Positions 52,868 to 62,278 of a stretch of DNA of 64,000 bases are shown in pieces. This DNA is from Panacagrimonas sp965216805 (GTDB lineage: Bacteria > Pseudomonadota > Gammaproteobacteria > Nevskiales > Nevskiaceae): NCBI RefSeq assembly GCF_965216805.1, contig NZ_CBDCGN010000002.1, positions 1,984,001 to 2,048,000 of the forward strand. The letters are read 5' to 3'. Position 1 is the first letter of the stretch; every line of letters starts with the position of its first letter. The translations under genes and the position numbers were made by a program. Below the pieces are notes generated by a model, which did not search any database, was not told the origin of the DNA, and saw nothing but the letters and a program-made list of their open reading frames with translations.

Positions 52868-53395
52868 ATGAAAACCAAAGACCGACTATCCGCCGTGGAT
52901 GCCAGTGCCAAGGGCTGGCGCGAGGGCGTTCCCGAGTTCTCGATCGAGGATGTGACGCTGATGCGCCTGATCCGCGTTGCCAGCCTCGGTATTACCGCGT
53001 TCACCGATCCGGTCCTGCGGCCGACCGGTCTCACCGAAAGCTCCTACCACACGCTCATCGTGGTGCTGGCCAGTGGCGACGAAGGCACGACGCCTTCGAC
53101 ACTGAGCGAGCAGGTCGGTCAGAACCACGCGAACATGACGCGCATCCTCAGCGTGCTTGCCGCCGAGAAGCTGGTTCGGGTTAGCCAGGACGCGCGCGAT
53201 GCGCGGCGGCGCCGCATCGTCGCGACCGCCGCCGGCCGCACGCTGGTTCGGACCTTTGCAGCCCGGTTCGAGCCCATCGTGAAGGCTGCATTCGGCAGTC
53301 TGAGCGCGGCAGACAAGCGCGCGCTCCAACGCACGCTGCGCTCGCTCATCGAATCCATGGACGCGGCAGAACGCATGCTGGGACCCACCGCGTGA
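52868..53395 (+). CDS. MarR-family transcriptional regulator
   Basis: The 175-residue winged-helix protein has TESSYHTLIVVLASGDEGTT, the recognition helix QNHANMTRILSVLAAEKLV and the wing QDARDARRRRIVATAAG. It begins an operon whose next gene overlaps its stop (GTGA), so it likely represses a FadL-MFP-RND export operon in response to a hydrophobic or toxic ligand. Confidence 0.88.
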   Translation: MKTKDRLSAVDASAKGWREGVPEFSIEDVTLMRLIRVASLGITAFTDPVLRPTGLTESSYHTLIVVLASGDEGTTPSTLSEQVGQNHANMTRILSVLAAEKLVRVSQDARDARRRRIVATAAGRTLVRTFAARFEPIVKAAFGSLSAADKRALQRTLRSLIESMDAAERMLGPTA

Positions 53396-54891
53396 CCGCG
53401 CGCCGGAGCGGCGACTGGCAGCGACGGGTGGCACGAACCGCCGGCGGGGTGCTCCTGTGGCTTGCAGGCGAGGCCGCAGCATCGAATGGCATGAATTCGC
53501 CCGGTACGGGTGCGGTGCAGCTGGGCATGGCCGGCGCGGGCACGGCGCTGGCGTCGGATGCTTCTGCGACCCTGCGCAATCCGGCAGCGGGCGCGTGGCT
53601 AGGCAATACCCGCACCGCCGAACTCGGCATCGCGATTCCCGACGGCGGCTATCGAGCCGGACCGCTCGGCGAGAACGCAGCCTTCGGCCTGCTCGACTTC
53701 AAGCCTGGACGCAACACCTCCGTCACTGGCGTATTTCCTATTCCCTCGTTCGCTCGCAACTGGCGGCTGGACGACCGGACCGCCGTCGGCTGGGGCGTTT
53801 CCGCGTCAGGATTGAAGGCGCTTTCGGAAGGAGGATCGGCCACCCTGGCGCGCGGCGTGCCGGTGCTCGCCGCGCGCTGCGACGGCGATTTCGGCGGCGG
53901 GCAACCGCTGTCGGCCTTCTCCGATATTTCGGGGCTCTGTGGTCGTAGTGGCACGACGCTCGGCGTGGACCTCACGCAGATCCTCGTGTCTGCGCACTGG
54001 GCGTATCGCGTCTTGCCGAACCTGTCGGTCGGAATCGCGCCGGTGGTGGCCGGGCAGCGGATCGAAATTCGTGGGCTCGGGGCGTTCGCGGCGTTCTCGA
54101 ATTCTCCGGAGCACACGTCCAACCGCGGGCTCGACTACTCCTATGGAGGCGGTGCGCGGATCGGCCTGCTGTGGGAGGTCGGTTATGGAATCGGAATCGG
54201 CGCGGCCTACCAGACGCGTCTGTATCAGACCGAATTCGACAAGTACCGCGGTGCCATCATCGGCGGCTCGTTGGATTTCGCGCCCGTCCTCAACCTCGGC
54301 CTGCAGTTTCATGTGATCGACGGCCACCGGCTGTTCCTCGACTACGAGCAGGTGCGGTACGGCGACATCCGGCCCTTGGCCAATCAGGTCGAGCCGCAGC
54401 GCTTCACCGATGGGTGTTTCGTTCCCCGCCTGTTCACTCGCAACCAGCAAAGCCCACCCGATCTCGACGCCTGCCTGGGCGCGCCCGGCGGCCCTGGATT
54501 CGGCTGGGACACCATCGATGTCTACAAGATCGGTTACCAGGGTGGGCATGACCGGCTGACCTGGCGGGCCGGATTCAGCTGGGGGGGAAATCCTTTGGTG
54601 CGCGACCAGACGCTGCCGAAGATCTTCGCGCCAGCCATCACGGACCGCCATGCGGCGCTTGGCCTGTCCTGGAAGCTCTCATCGCAGCTCGAACTGGGGT
54701 GGGCGTTGATCTACGCCATCAAGAACACGATCCGCGAGACCAACAGCTTCAGTAGCGCGACGCCCACACTGCTGCAGGGGGAACTTCTGAGCTTCGACGT
54801 GAGCAAAGATCCCGAGGATCAGACCGTAGAAACGCATATCAGTGTGTGGCAGTCCCAGCTCAGCCTGACGTGGAGCCTGGGGGACGAATGA
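53392..54891 (+). CDS. OmpP1/FadL-family outer-membrane protein
   Basis: The 499-residue protein has a signal peptide ending near GEAAASNG. The mature N-terminus NGMNSPGTGAVQLGMAGAGT, with an NPA motif at about 63-65, is typical of FadL-family transporters of long-chain fatty acids and hydrocarbons. The rest is beta-barrel-like. It starts with GTG overlapping the MarR stop and its own stop overlaps the adaptor gene. In this operon it occupies the place where a TolC-type protein is usual. Confidence 0.87.
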   Translation: MTARRSGDWQRRVARTAGGVLLWLAGEAAASNGMNSPGTGAVQLGMAGAGTALASDASATLRNPAAGAWLGNTRTAELGIAIPDGGYRAGPLGENAAFGLLDFKPGRNTSVTGVFPIPSFARNWRLDDRTAVGWGVSASGLKALSEGGSATLARGVPVLAARCDGDFGGGQPLSAFSDISGLCGRSGTTLGVDLTQILVSAHWAYRVLPNLSVGIAPVVAGQRIEIRGLGAFAAFSNSPEHTSNRGLDYSYGGGARIGLLWEVGYGIGIGAAYQTRLYQTEFDKYRGAIIGGSLDFAPVLNLGLQFHVIDGHRLFLDYEQVRYGDIRPLANQVEPQRFTDGCFVPRLFTRNQQSPPDLDACLGAPGGPGFGWDTIDVYKIGYQGGHDRLTWRAGFSWGGNPLVRDQTLPKIFAPAITDRHAALGLSWKLSSQLELGWALIYAIKNTIRETNSFSSATPTLLQGELLSFDVSKDPEDQTVETHISVWQSQLSLTWSLGDE

Positions 54892-55961
54892 AACGGCCCG
54901 TGCCCGCCGCGATCCTTTGCTCGCTGTTCTCCGCATGTCTTGCGGCCTGCGGCGATCCTCAGCCCTATCCGGCGCGAGCGCCATCCGAGCACTACCTGCC
55001 GACCCTACGCCTCGCCACCGAACGGCTCGCCGAGGACTACCAGACCGTGGGCTCGGTGGTTTCCGACGAGCGAGTCGAAATCAGTTCGCGCCTTCCGGCC
55101 TATGTCCGTGCGATCAGCGTGCGCGAGGGCGAGCACATTCGCCGCGGCCAGGTCCTCGTCCAGCTCGACGCTCGGGATCAGGAAGCGGCCGTACAGCAGG
55201 CCCAAGCACAGCGCGCGCTGCGCGAAGCCGCGCTGCGCGATGCCGAACGCACGCTGGTGGATACGCAGACCTTGTTGGCGCGCGGCCTGGTGTCTGACGC
55301 CGCGCGGCGCAAGGCGCAACTGGAACGTGATACGGCCGACCAGTTGTTGCGCACCGAGGATGCAGCGCTGAGCGCGGCGCAGGCTCAGCTCCGCTACACC
55401 GAGATTGTCAGCCCGGTGGATGGCGTGGTCGCCGAACGACCCGCACGGGCCGGTGACCTGGTGACGCCCGGCCGACCCTTGCTGGTGGTGGAATCCGATA
55501 CCGCGCTGCTGTTCGAGACGGCGGCGGCGGAATCGCAGGTGCAACACATCACCGTCGGCGACGTGGCACAGGTGAACATCGATGCAACAGGGAAAAGCTA
55601 TCGAGCGACCGTGCTGCGAGTGGTTCCGTCGGGCGATCCGGTGACGCGGCGGTTCACGGTGAAGCTGCAACTGGACGATGCGGCGGGCCTGACGCCGGGA
55701 CTGTTTGGACGCAGCCGCTTCAAGGTCGGCGAAACCGACGGCCTGCGCGTGCCGGACGCGGCGCTGGCGCAGCGCGGTGGACTGACCGGCGTTTTCGTCG
55801 TGAGCGAGAAAGACCGGCTCGACTTCCGCTGGGTGCGCACCGGGCGGCGCGATGGCGTGCTGACCGAAATCACCGCGGGGCTTCAGGCGGGTGAGACGGT
55901 GCTGGCGCAGGTGCCGGAGACGGTTCGCGACGGTGATCGCCTGAAGCGGCAATCGCCTTAG
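54888..55961 (+). CDS. RND efflux periplasmic adaptor (lipoprotein MFP)
   Basis: The 357-residue protein has a lipobox (CLAACGDP), lipoyl-like halves (LPAYVRAISVREGEHIRRGQ; VSPVDGVVAERPARAGDLV) around an alpha-hairpin, and a beta-barrel domain. ATG 54888 overlaps the FadL-like stop. It should join the RND permease to the outer-membrane protein. Confidence 0.9.
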   Translation: MKRPVPAAILCSLFSACLAACGDPQPYPARAPSEHYLPTLRLATERLAEDYQTVGSVVSDERVEISSRLPAYVRAISVREGEHIRRGQVLVQLDARDQEAAVQQAQAQRALREAALRDAERTLVDTQTLLARGLVSDAARRKAQLERDTADQLLRTEDAALSAAQAQLRYTEIVSPVDGVVAERPARAGDLVTPGRPLLVVESDTALLFETAAAESQVQHITVGDVAQVNIDATGKSYRATVLRVVPSGDPVTRRFTVKLQLDDAAGLTPGLFGRSRFKVGETDGLRVPDAALAQRGGLTGVFVVSEKDRLDFRWVRTGRRDGVLTEITAGLQAGETVLAQVPETVRDGDRLKRQSP

Positions 55962-55971
55962 CAGGCCGGGC

Positions 55972-58900
55972 ATGCGCGAACGCGAACTCAACTCGGCAGG
56001 CCGGATCGCCGACTACTTCATCGAGTCCAAGCTCACACCGGTCTTCGTGCTGTTCTGTCTGGCGGTCGGATGGATCGCCGCGACGCTGACGCCGCGCGAG
56101 GAAAATCCGCAGATTCTGGTCCCGGGTGCGGAGGTGTTGTACGCGCTTCCGGGCCGATCCGCCGCCGATGTCGATCGCCTGGTGGCCGCGCCGGTTGAAC
56201 GCGCGCTGCGCGAGATTGAGGGCGTGGACCACACCTATGCCACGGCGATGCAGGGACAGGCACTCGTCGCTGTCCAGTTCCACGTCGGCGTGGACAAGGA
56301 AAAAGCCATGGTGCGCGTGTATCAGCAGATCGGCAGTGTCCAGGCGCTACTGCCGCCGGAGGTCGCGCCGCCGCTTATCAGGCGGGTGGATACCGACGAC
56401 ATTGCCGTTGTCACCGTCACGCTGGCCTCGGAGCGCTACGACGACTACGCCCTGCGCCGCCTGGCGGAGCGCGTCGCCGAGCGGCTCAACTCCATTCCCT
56501 CCGTGTCGCGCGTCGAACTGCACGGCGGCGTGTCACGCGAGATTCGCGTCGAGCCCGATCCGGCGCGGCTCGAAGCCTTCGGCCTGACCCTGAGCGAGGG
56601 CCTGGCCGCACTGGCGGCGGGAAACACGGCCGCGGAGGTCGGCGATACCGTGCACGCGGGGCGGACCCTGCGCGTGCAGTTGCGCGGTGAACTGCAATCG
56701 GCCGACGAGGTGCGCATGCTGGCGGTGGGCGTTCATCGAGGCCGCGTGATCTACGTCGACGACGTGGCGACCGTCCACGACGGGCCCGCGCAGGAGCGGG
56801 AATCCCAGGTGCGACTGGGCTTTGGTGCCGGCGATGCGCGATTCGGGCAAGTCGCCGGTGAAATGCCGGCCGTTACGATATCCGTGGCCAAGAAGCCGGG
56901 AACGAACGCGGTCACCATGGCTCGCGAGGTGCTGGCCGCCGTCGAGACGCTGCGCCAGCAATTCATTCCGGCGGACGTGCACGTCGTCACCACCCGCGAC
57001 GACGGTGCCAAGGCCAACGACACGGTCAATCATCTGCTGCGTGATCTGGCGGTGGCGATCAGCGCGGTGATCCTGACGCTGCTGCCCTTTCTCGGGCTGC
57101 GCGCCGGCTTGATCATCAGCTTCGTGCTGCCCCTGATCCTGTGCCTGACCCTGATGGTGGATCTGCTCACCAGCCACACCGTCAATCGCATATCGCTGTT
57201 CGCGATGATCCTGTCGCTGGGCATGATCGTGGACGACAGCATCGTGGTGCTGGAGAACATCTACCGCAACTATCAGCATCGTTCGGATGTCGACTCACGC
57301 CGCCAGGCGGTGCTGGCGGTCAACGAGATCGGCCCGCCGACGACCATTGCGACGTTCTCGGTGGTTCTCGTGTTCGCGTCGCTGAACCTGCTCACCGGCA
57401 TGAACGGGGCCTACTTCGAGCCGATCGCGTTCAACGTGCAGATCACCATGGCGCTGTCGCTGCTGCTGGCGTACATGATCGTGCCCTGGGCCTGCCATCG
57501 ATGGCTGCGCGGGCACGTCCACTCGCATGCGCACGAAGACGCGTCTTCCGCGTCGCATCACCGCTATTTCAAGGTTCTGACGCCGCTGTTGCACGATCAC
57601 CGGCGGCGCCGGACGTTCTATGCGCTGACCGCGCTCGCCCTGCTGGCCGCGCTGATGCAGCCGGCGTGGCAGTTCATCCGGCCCGCGGGCGTCGGCGGTC
57701 CGCCCTCGGCCGGCAGCGTGATGGTCGCCATCATGCCCAAGGAGGACCGCAGCCATTTCAGCATCACGCTCGACATGCCCGAAGGCACGCCGATCGAAAG
57801 GACCGACGAGGTCGTGCGCCGCTTGGGCGCGCTGCTGCGCGGCCAGCCGCTGGTCGCCAACTGGGTGAGCTACGTCGGCCTGCCGCCAGTGGTGGACTTC
57901 GCCGGACAGATCCGTGGGGCTGCAAACCGTCAGGCCGCGCATCTAGCCGAGATCACGGTCATGCTGGTACACAAGAAGGCGCGCAAGACGACCTCGTCCG
58001 CGGTGATCGCGGAACTGCGCGCCGCCGCCGCCCCTTTGCGAACCGACTACCCCGGTCTGGAGATCACGCTGCGCGACGTTCCCCCCGGCCCTCCCAGTGT
58101 CGCCACGGTGGTCGCCGAGATCTACGGCGAGGATGCCGGAGTGCGCCGCCAACTGGTCGCCCAGGTGCGTGAACGCTTCGAGGCGACTTGGGGCGTGGTG
58201 GACGTCTATGACTCCGAGCCAGTGGATGCACCACGGATCGATCTGCAGGTCGACCACGAGAAGGCGATGTTATCCGGCGTCACCGCCGCTGCCGTCGAGG
58301 AGACGCTGCGCAGCCTGCTCGACACGCGCGTGCTCTCCGAGGCGCGCATCGAAGGCGAGCGGGCGCCGGTGCCCATCCTGGTCCAGGTGCCGCGCGGGCA
58401 CGATTTGGATCCGCGGCGGCTCGACCGGGTATACGTGGTCAATGCACAGGGCCAGCGCATTCCGGTTTCGGAAGTCGTTAAGCCGGTGCAGACGCACGTC
58501 GATCGGCCGATCCTGCGCAAGGACAATGAGCCCTACAGCTTCGTCGCCGCCGACGCTGCGGGCAGCGCTGCGGGCTACATCATCCTCGAAATGAACCACC
58601 ACCTGGACGGCCTGGAGCTGTCGGGGGGCAAGGTGCTGCGCACCGGCAATCTGGGCCTGAAGGCGCAGGCACCGAGTTCTCTGGACGGGTACCAACTGCT
58701 CTGGGACGGCGAGCTGCGAGTCACGCTCGATGCACTGGGCGAAATGGGCATGATCCTGATCGCCGGTCTTTCGCTGATCTACCTCCTGCTCGTGGCTGTG
58801 TACCGATCGTTCGTGCTCGCCACGCTGGCGATGACGGCGGTGCCGCTCGGGTTCATCGGTGTATTTCCCGGGCACTGGCTGCTCGGCATCGACTTCAGCA

Positions 58901-59277
58901 TGGGGTCCGCCATCGGGGTCGTCGCACTGGCGGGCGTGGTCATCCGCAATTCGCTGCTGATCATCGACTTCATTCGCGACTACCAACGTGCGGGCCATCC
59001 GCTGGAGGAAGCGGTCAAGCTCGCCGGTGCCGTTCGCTTCAGGCCAATCATGCTGTCAGCGCTGACGGTCGCCCTCGGAACGCTGATTCTCTACACCGAT
59101 CCGATGTTCGCCGGGCTGGCCACCTCGCTGATCTTCGGCACTGTGACTTCGACCGGACTCACGCTGCTGATCCTTCCGACGATGTACTACGGCATTGCCA
59201 CCACGCACCCGGGATGGCTGCCGGGAATCGTTCTGAATAGCACCGCCAACGTGCAGGGCGATGAGCTGCAGTCCTGA
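55972..59277 (+). CDS. RND-family efflux permease (AcrB/HAE-like)
   Basis: The 1101-residue inner-membrane proton antiporter has about 12 helices with two large periplasmic loops. The proton-relay Asp pair is at 421-422 in SLGMIVDDSIVVLENIYR. A His-rich cytoplasmic segment (GHVHSHAHED, about 514-523) lies between helices 6 and 7. It starts 10 bases after the adaptor stop. The Asp pair suggests the drug/hydrophobe class; the His segment leaves metal export open. Confidence 0.93.
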   Translation: MRERELNSAGRIADYFIESKLTPVFVLFCLAVGWIAATLTPREENPQILVPGAEVLYALPGRSAADVDRLVAAPVERALREIEGVDHTYATAMQGQALVAVQFHVGVDKEKAMVRVYQQIGSVQALLPPEVAPPLIRRVDTDDIAVVTVTLASERYDDYALRRLAERVAERLNSIPSVSRVELHGGVSREIRVEPDPARLEAFGLTLSEGLAALAAGNTAAEVGDTVHAGRTLRVQLRGELQSADEVRMLAVGVHRGRVIYVDDVATVHDGPAQERESQVRLGFGAGDARFGQVAGEMPAVTISVAKKPGTNAVTMAREVLAAVETLRQQFIPADVHVVTTRDDGAKANDTVNHLLRDLAVAISAVILTLLPFLGLRAGLIISFVLPLILCLTLMVDLLTSHTVNRISLFAMILSLGMIVDDSIVVLENIYRNYQHRSDVDSRRQAVLAVNEIGPPTTIATFSVVLVFASLNLLTGMNGAYFEPIAFNVQITMALSLLLAYMIVPWACHRWLRGHVHSHAHEDASSASHHRYFKVLTPLLHDHRRRRTFYALTALALLAALMQPAWQFIRPAGVGGPPSAGSVMVAIMPKEDRSHFSITLDMPEGTPIERTDEVVRRLGALLRGQPLVANWVSYVGLPPVVDFAGQIRGAANRQAAHLAEITVMLVHKKARKTTSSAVIAELRAAAAPLRTDYPGLEITLRDVPPGPPSVATVVAEIYGEDAGVRRQLVAQVRERFEATWGVVDVYDSEPVDAPRIDLQVDHEKAMLSGVTAAAVEETLRSLLDTRVLSEARIEGERAPVPILVQVPRGHDLDPRRLDRVYVVNAQGQRIPVSEVVKPVQTHVDRPILRKDNEPYSFVAADAAGSAAGYIILEMNHHLDGLELSGGKVLRTGNLGLKAQAPSSLDGYQLLWDGELRVTLDALGEMGMILIAGLSLIYLLLVAVYRSFVLATLAMTAVPLGFIGVFPGHWLLGIDFSMGSAIGVVALAGVVIRNSLLIIDFIRDYQRAGHPLEEAVKLAGAVRFRPIMLSALTVALGTLILYTDPMFAGLATSLIFGTVTSTGLTLLILPTMYYGIATTHPGWLPGIVLNSTANVQGDELQS

Positions 59278-59474
59278 CTTGTCGTCGCAGATGACTTGGA
59301 CAACGAGTCCGCGATCTCTGACGAGCCTCCGGTCCACGCGATCGCCATAGAATCGGTCCCGGGTCATTCCAAGGGGATCACTCTGTGGGATCAGCGGCGA
59401 GCTTCTCACCGACAAGCCTCATCGGAAGCTGGGGTGGTTCATCGTTGGATTCGACGCCGGGGACCACGGCATCG
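59278..59474. other. Gap between the RND permease and the truncated carboxylase
   Basis: About 200 bases with no supported gene; possible eroded sequence. Confidence 0.4.
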
Positions 59475-60783
59475 CTACATCCTCGCCACGCCGAAGGTAT
59501 TGCCGTGAAGGCGTGTATGCTCGTTGCGCACGCATAGATCAATCAGCTCCACCAGCAGGTCGCGCGTGCGACGCGGATCGACGATACCCTCATCCCAGAC
59601 CCGCGAGGTGCAGTAGAGGGCGCTGGAGACCTCGTCATAGAGCGATGTCAGTTCACGGCTCTGCGCCGCGAGCTTGTCGCGATCCAGAGTCTTGCCGCGT
59701 GCGCGCTGCTTGTTGTCCTCCACGATCTCCATGACCATCGCGGCCTGTTCGCCACCCATCACCGCAAGCCTCGCGTTGGGCCAGGCAAACAGGAAGCGCG
59801 GCTCGAACGAGCGGCCGCACATGGCGTAGTTGCCCGCGCCATAGGACGCACCAACGATGATGGTGATCTGCGGCACCCGCGCATTGGAAACGGCATGGAT
59901 CAGCTTGGCGCCGTTCTTGATCATGCCGGCGGTCTCGGATTCCTTGCCGACGATGAATCCGGTGGTGTTCTGCAGGTAGATGATCGGCTTGTTGGCCTGA
60001 CCGCAGAGCTGGATGAACTGCGCCGCCTTCTCGGCACCGTGGTTGTCGATGGGGCCGTTGTTGCCGATCAGGCCCACCGGCCAGCCGCCGATCTCGGCGA
60101 AACCACAGATTGTGTACGGGTCGTACAGGGCCTTGAACTCGGTGAAATCCGAACCGTCAACCAGCCGCGCAATGATCTCCCGGCAGTCGAAGGCCTCACG
60201 GTAGTCCACCGGCACCAGACCGCAGAGATCCTCCGCCGGATATCGCGGCGGCGCCACCGCGCGGCCGTGGTGCGCGGGAACGCGCTCATGCCAGCGCAGC
60301 TGCTGCACCAGCTCGCGCGCAATCTGGATGGCGTGCGCATCGTCTTCCGCCACAAACTCGGCGAGGCCGGAGTGCGTGGCGTGCATGTCGGCGCCACCCA
60401 GCGTTTCTTCGTCCGCGATCTCGCCGGTGGCGGCCTTGAGCAGCGGCGGGCCGGCGAGAAAGGCGCGCGCCTTGCCGCGCACCATCACCACGTAGTCGGA
60501 CATGCCAGGGATGTAGGCGCCGCCCGCCGTGGAATTGCCATGCACGACGGTGATCTGCGGAATGCCCGCCGCAGACGAGCGCGCCTGGGTCATGAAGCGG
60601 TGCCCGGCACGGTTGAAGCCCAGGTGCTGCTTGAACAGGTTGCCGCCGCCGCTCTGCACCAGGCTGATGAACGGCAGCCGCGCGCGCATTGCGATCTCCT
60701 GCGCGCGCTTGAGCTTGTCGTAGGCCTGCGGCATGTTGGTGCCGCCCTTGATCGCGGCATCGTTGACGTACACGAGGGTTGGC
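59475..60783 (-). pseudogene. Acyl-CoA carboxylase beta (carboxyltransferase) subunit, 5'-truncated
   Basis: About 436 codons remain of a methylcrotonyl/geranyl/propionyl-CoA carboxylase-type beta subunit that is normally about 535 residues. Visible parts: ISLVQSGGGNLFKQH, NSTAGGAYIPGMSDY, NNGPIDNHGAEKAAQF, SYGAGNYAMCGRSFEPRFLF and the C-terminal EGIVDPRRTRDLL. The N-terminal region (about 100 residues) is missing. Homology ends at 60783, where a GGGG-starting terminal repeat begins. A GTG at 60773 could start a shortened protein, but the N-terminal acyl-CoA subdomain would be absent. Confidence 0.8.
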
Positions 60784-60820
60784 GGGGATTCTGACGAAAT
60801 CGCAGCAAAGTCGGCATAAC
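60784..60820 (+). mobile_element. Candidate left terminal inverted repeat of a Tn3-family mercury transposon
   Basis: The sequence starts GGGGATTCTGACGAAATC and continues to GTCGGCATAAC. It begins at the exact base where carboxylase homology stops. Tn3-family repeats are about 38 bp, begin with GGGG and read inward; here inward is rightwards, towards merR/merTP and the TnpT-like gene. The right repeat and transposase lie outside the window. Confidence 0.55.
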
Positions 60821-60939
60821 TTGCTGTTTGTGCTTGTTAATTTTAGCCCTCGAAACTTGAGATTTCAGAGCTTCTAAACCACCCGCCCTTTTGACCTTTT
60901 AGCGCGGCGGCGATGCATCCAAGCGGTGACTACTCACGC

Positions 60940-61338
60940 TCAAGCCGCCGCGAGCACTTCAATGATGGGGCAGGCATCCCCGCCATCACCGGCGTCGCAC
61001 TGCCGGATCAGGTCCGTCAGCGCCTCCTGCATTGCCACGAGATCGGCCATTCGCTGCTCGATGATTGCCAGCTTCCGCGCAGCAAATTCCCGGGTGTCGG
61101 CGCACATGCAGGCGGAATCCAGCCTAAGCAGGCCACCGATCTCAGACAGCGTGAAGCCTAGGCCCTGTGCCCGCTTGATAAAGCGAAGCTGCTTGGCTTG
61201 CTGAGGGGTATACCGTCGATACCCGTCAGACGGCTTCGTGGGTTCGTTGAGTAGGCCCAGCCGTTGGTAGTACCGCACCGTCTCGATATTGACGCCAGCT
61301 GCTTCCGCGAGCTTGCCGATTGTCAGTCCTGTTGTCAT
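60940..61338 (-). CDS. merR: MerR mercury-responsive regulator
   Basis: The 132-residue product has a MerR winged helix (IGKLAEAAGVNIETVRYYQR) and the mercury-ligand cysteines: Cys79 (with Cys77 nearby), Cys114 and Cys123, in the spacing of C82/C117/C126 of Tn501 MerR. It is divergent from merT across a classic mer operator. Confidence 0.92.
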   Translation of the reverse strand: MTTGLTIGKLAEAAGVNIETVRYYQRLGLLNEPTKPSDGYRRYTPQQAKQLRFIKRAQGLGFTLSEIGGLLRLDSACMCADTREFAARKLAIIEQRMADLVAMQEALTDLIRQCDAGDGGDACPIIEVLAAA

Positions 61339-61348
61339 CGCGCGCCCC

Positions 61349-61379
61349 TTGACTCCGTACCTTGGTACGGAGTTTAGAG
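61349..61379 (+). promoter_or_regulatory. mer promoter-operator with 19-bp spacer
   Basis: TTGACT (61349-61354) and TTAGAG (61374-61379) are 19 bases apart, the stretched spacer that MerR untwists. The operator CTCCGTACC/GGTACGGAG (61353-61361, 61364-61372) has perfect 9-bp arms around TT. Confidence 0.85.
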
Positions 61380-61404
61380 TAGCAGCTAAATTGCCAGGTC
61401 AAGG

Positions 61405-61758
61405 ATGCGGCGGATGCAATTCACTGGAAAACCCTCACTGATTGCGAGTGTCGCGGCGGCCACTGGAGCATCCGTGTGCTGTGTCGGGCCGCTGGTGCTG
61501 CTGGCCTTCGGAATCGGTGGATCGTGGATCAGCAACTTGTCGGCGATGGAGCCGTACCGGCCGATCTTCATCGGCCTGACGCTGGTCTTCCTCGGCCGCG
61601 CATTTCACCAGCTCTACCTCGTGCCACAGGTATGTGCGCCTGGCATGCCATGCATCGATCCAATCACCACCAAGCGCCACCGCCTGATCTTCTTGGTCGT
61701 CGGCATCCTGCTGCTCTGCCTGCTCGCGGTACCTCTGCTGGCCTCGCTGTTCTACTGA
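61405..61758 (+). CDS. merT: Mercuric transport protein MerT
   Basis: The 117-residue inner-membrane protein has three helices, the Cys pair ATGASVCCVGPLVLLAFG in helix 1, and the cytoplasmic-loop pair VCAPGMPC. It imports Hg(II) from MerP. Start ATG 61405 or 61414; AAGGA precedes the latter at better spacing. It is the first gene of a merT-merP-GDCCVxC operon. Confidence 0.92.
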   Translation: MRRMQFTGKPSLIASVAAATGASVCCVGPLVLLAFGIGGSWISNLSAMEPYRPIFIGLTLVFLGRAFHQLYLVPQVCAPGMPCIDPITTKRHRLIFLVVGILLLCLLAVPLLASLFY

Positions 61759-61771
61759 AACGGAGACTCCC

Positions 61772-62053
61772 ATGTACAACACTTTCTTGGCACTGCTCGC
61801 ACTCACGGCGCTGCCGCTGGCAGCCTTCGCGATGGCCCCACAAACGGTAACGCTTGTTGTTCAGAACATGACCTGTCAGGTGTGCCCGATCACCCTGAAG
61901 AAGTCGCTGCAAGGCGTCGCCGGCGTAAGCGAAGTCAGCATCGATTTCGCGAAGAAGACGGCGCGCGTCACTTTCGATCCGGACAAGGCCAAGTCCGCCG
62001 ATCTGACCGCCGCGACCAGGAATGCCGGGTATCCATCGGCCGTGCAAAAGTAG
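61772..62053 (+). CDS. merP: Periplasmic mercury-binding protein MerP
   Basis: The 93-residue protein has a signal peptide (to about AFAM) and one heavy-metal-associated domain with the motif NMTCQVCPIT. CGGAG precedes the ATG. It passes Hg(II) to MerT. Confidence 0.93.
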   Translation: MYNTFLALLALTALPLAAFAMAPQTVTLVVQNMTCQVCPITLKKSLQGVAGVSEVSIDFAKKTARVTFDPDKAKSADLTAATRNAGYPSAVQK

Positions 62054-62061
62054 CGACGGCC

Positions 62062-62274
62062 ATGAGCGCCATCGTGTTTGAATCAGTGATTACCTGTCCG
62101 CGATGCGGAGCTTCAAAGTCCGAGACCATGCCTGCGGATGCCTGCCAATTCTTCTACGAATGCAGCGATTGCAAGACGCTTCTCCGGCCGACTGCCGGTG
62201 ACTGCTGTGTGTTTTGCTCATTCGGCTCGGTGAAGTGCCCTCCGATTCAGCAACAGAGCCGATGCTGTGGCTGA
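62062..62274 (+). CDS. GDCCVxC-family small protein of mer operons
   Basis: The 70-residue protein has CPRCGASKSETMP, YECSDCKTLLRP, the family motif GDCCVFCSFGSVKCPP and a C-terminal CCG. Family members are cysteine- or selenocysteine-containing proteins found in mercury operons; here all positions are Cys. It starts 8 bases after merP. A Hg-binding role is inferred. Confidence 0.85.
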   Translation: MSAIVFESVITCPRCGASKSETMPADACQFFYECSDCKTLLRPTAGDCCVFCSFGSVKCPPIQQQSRCCG

Positions 62275-62278
62275 TCCA

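Noticed and set aside
59296..59508. A 70-codon plus-strand frame after the RND permease
   Set aside because: No ribosome site, no recognisable motif, and it overlaps the carboxylase remnant.
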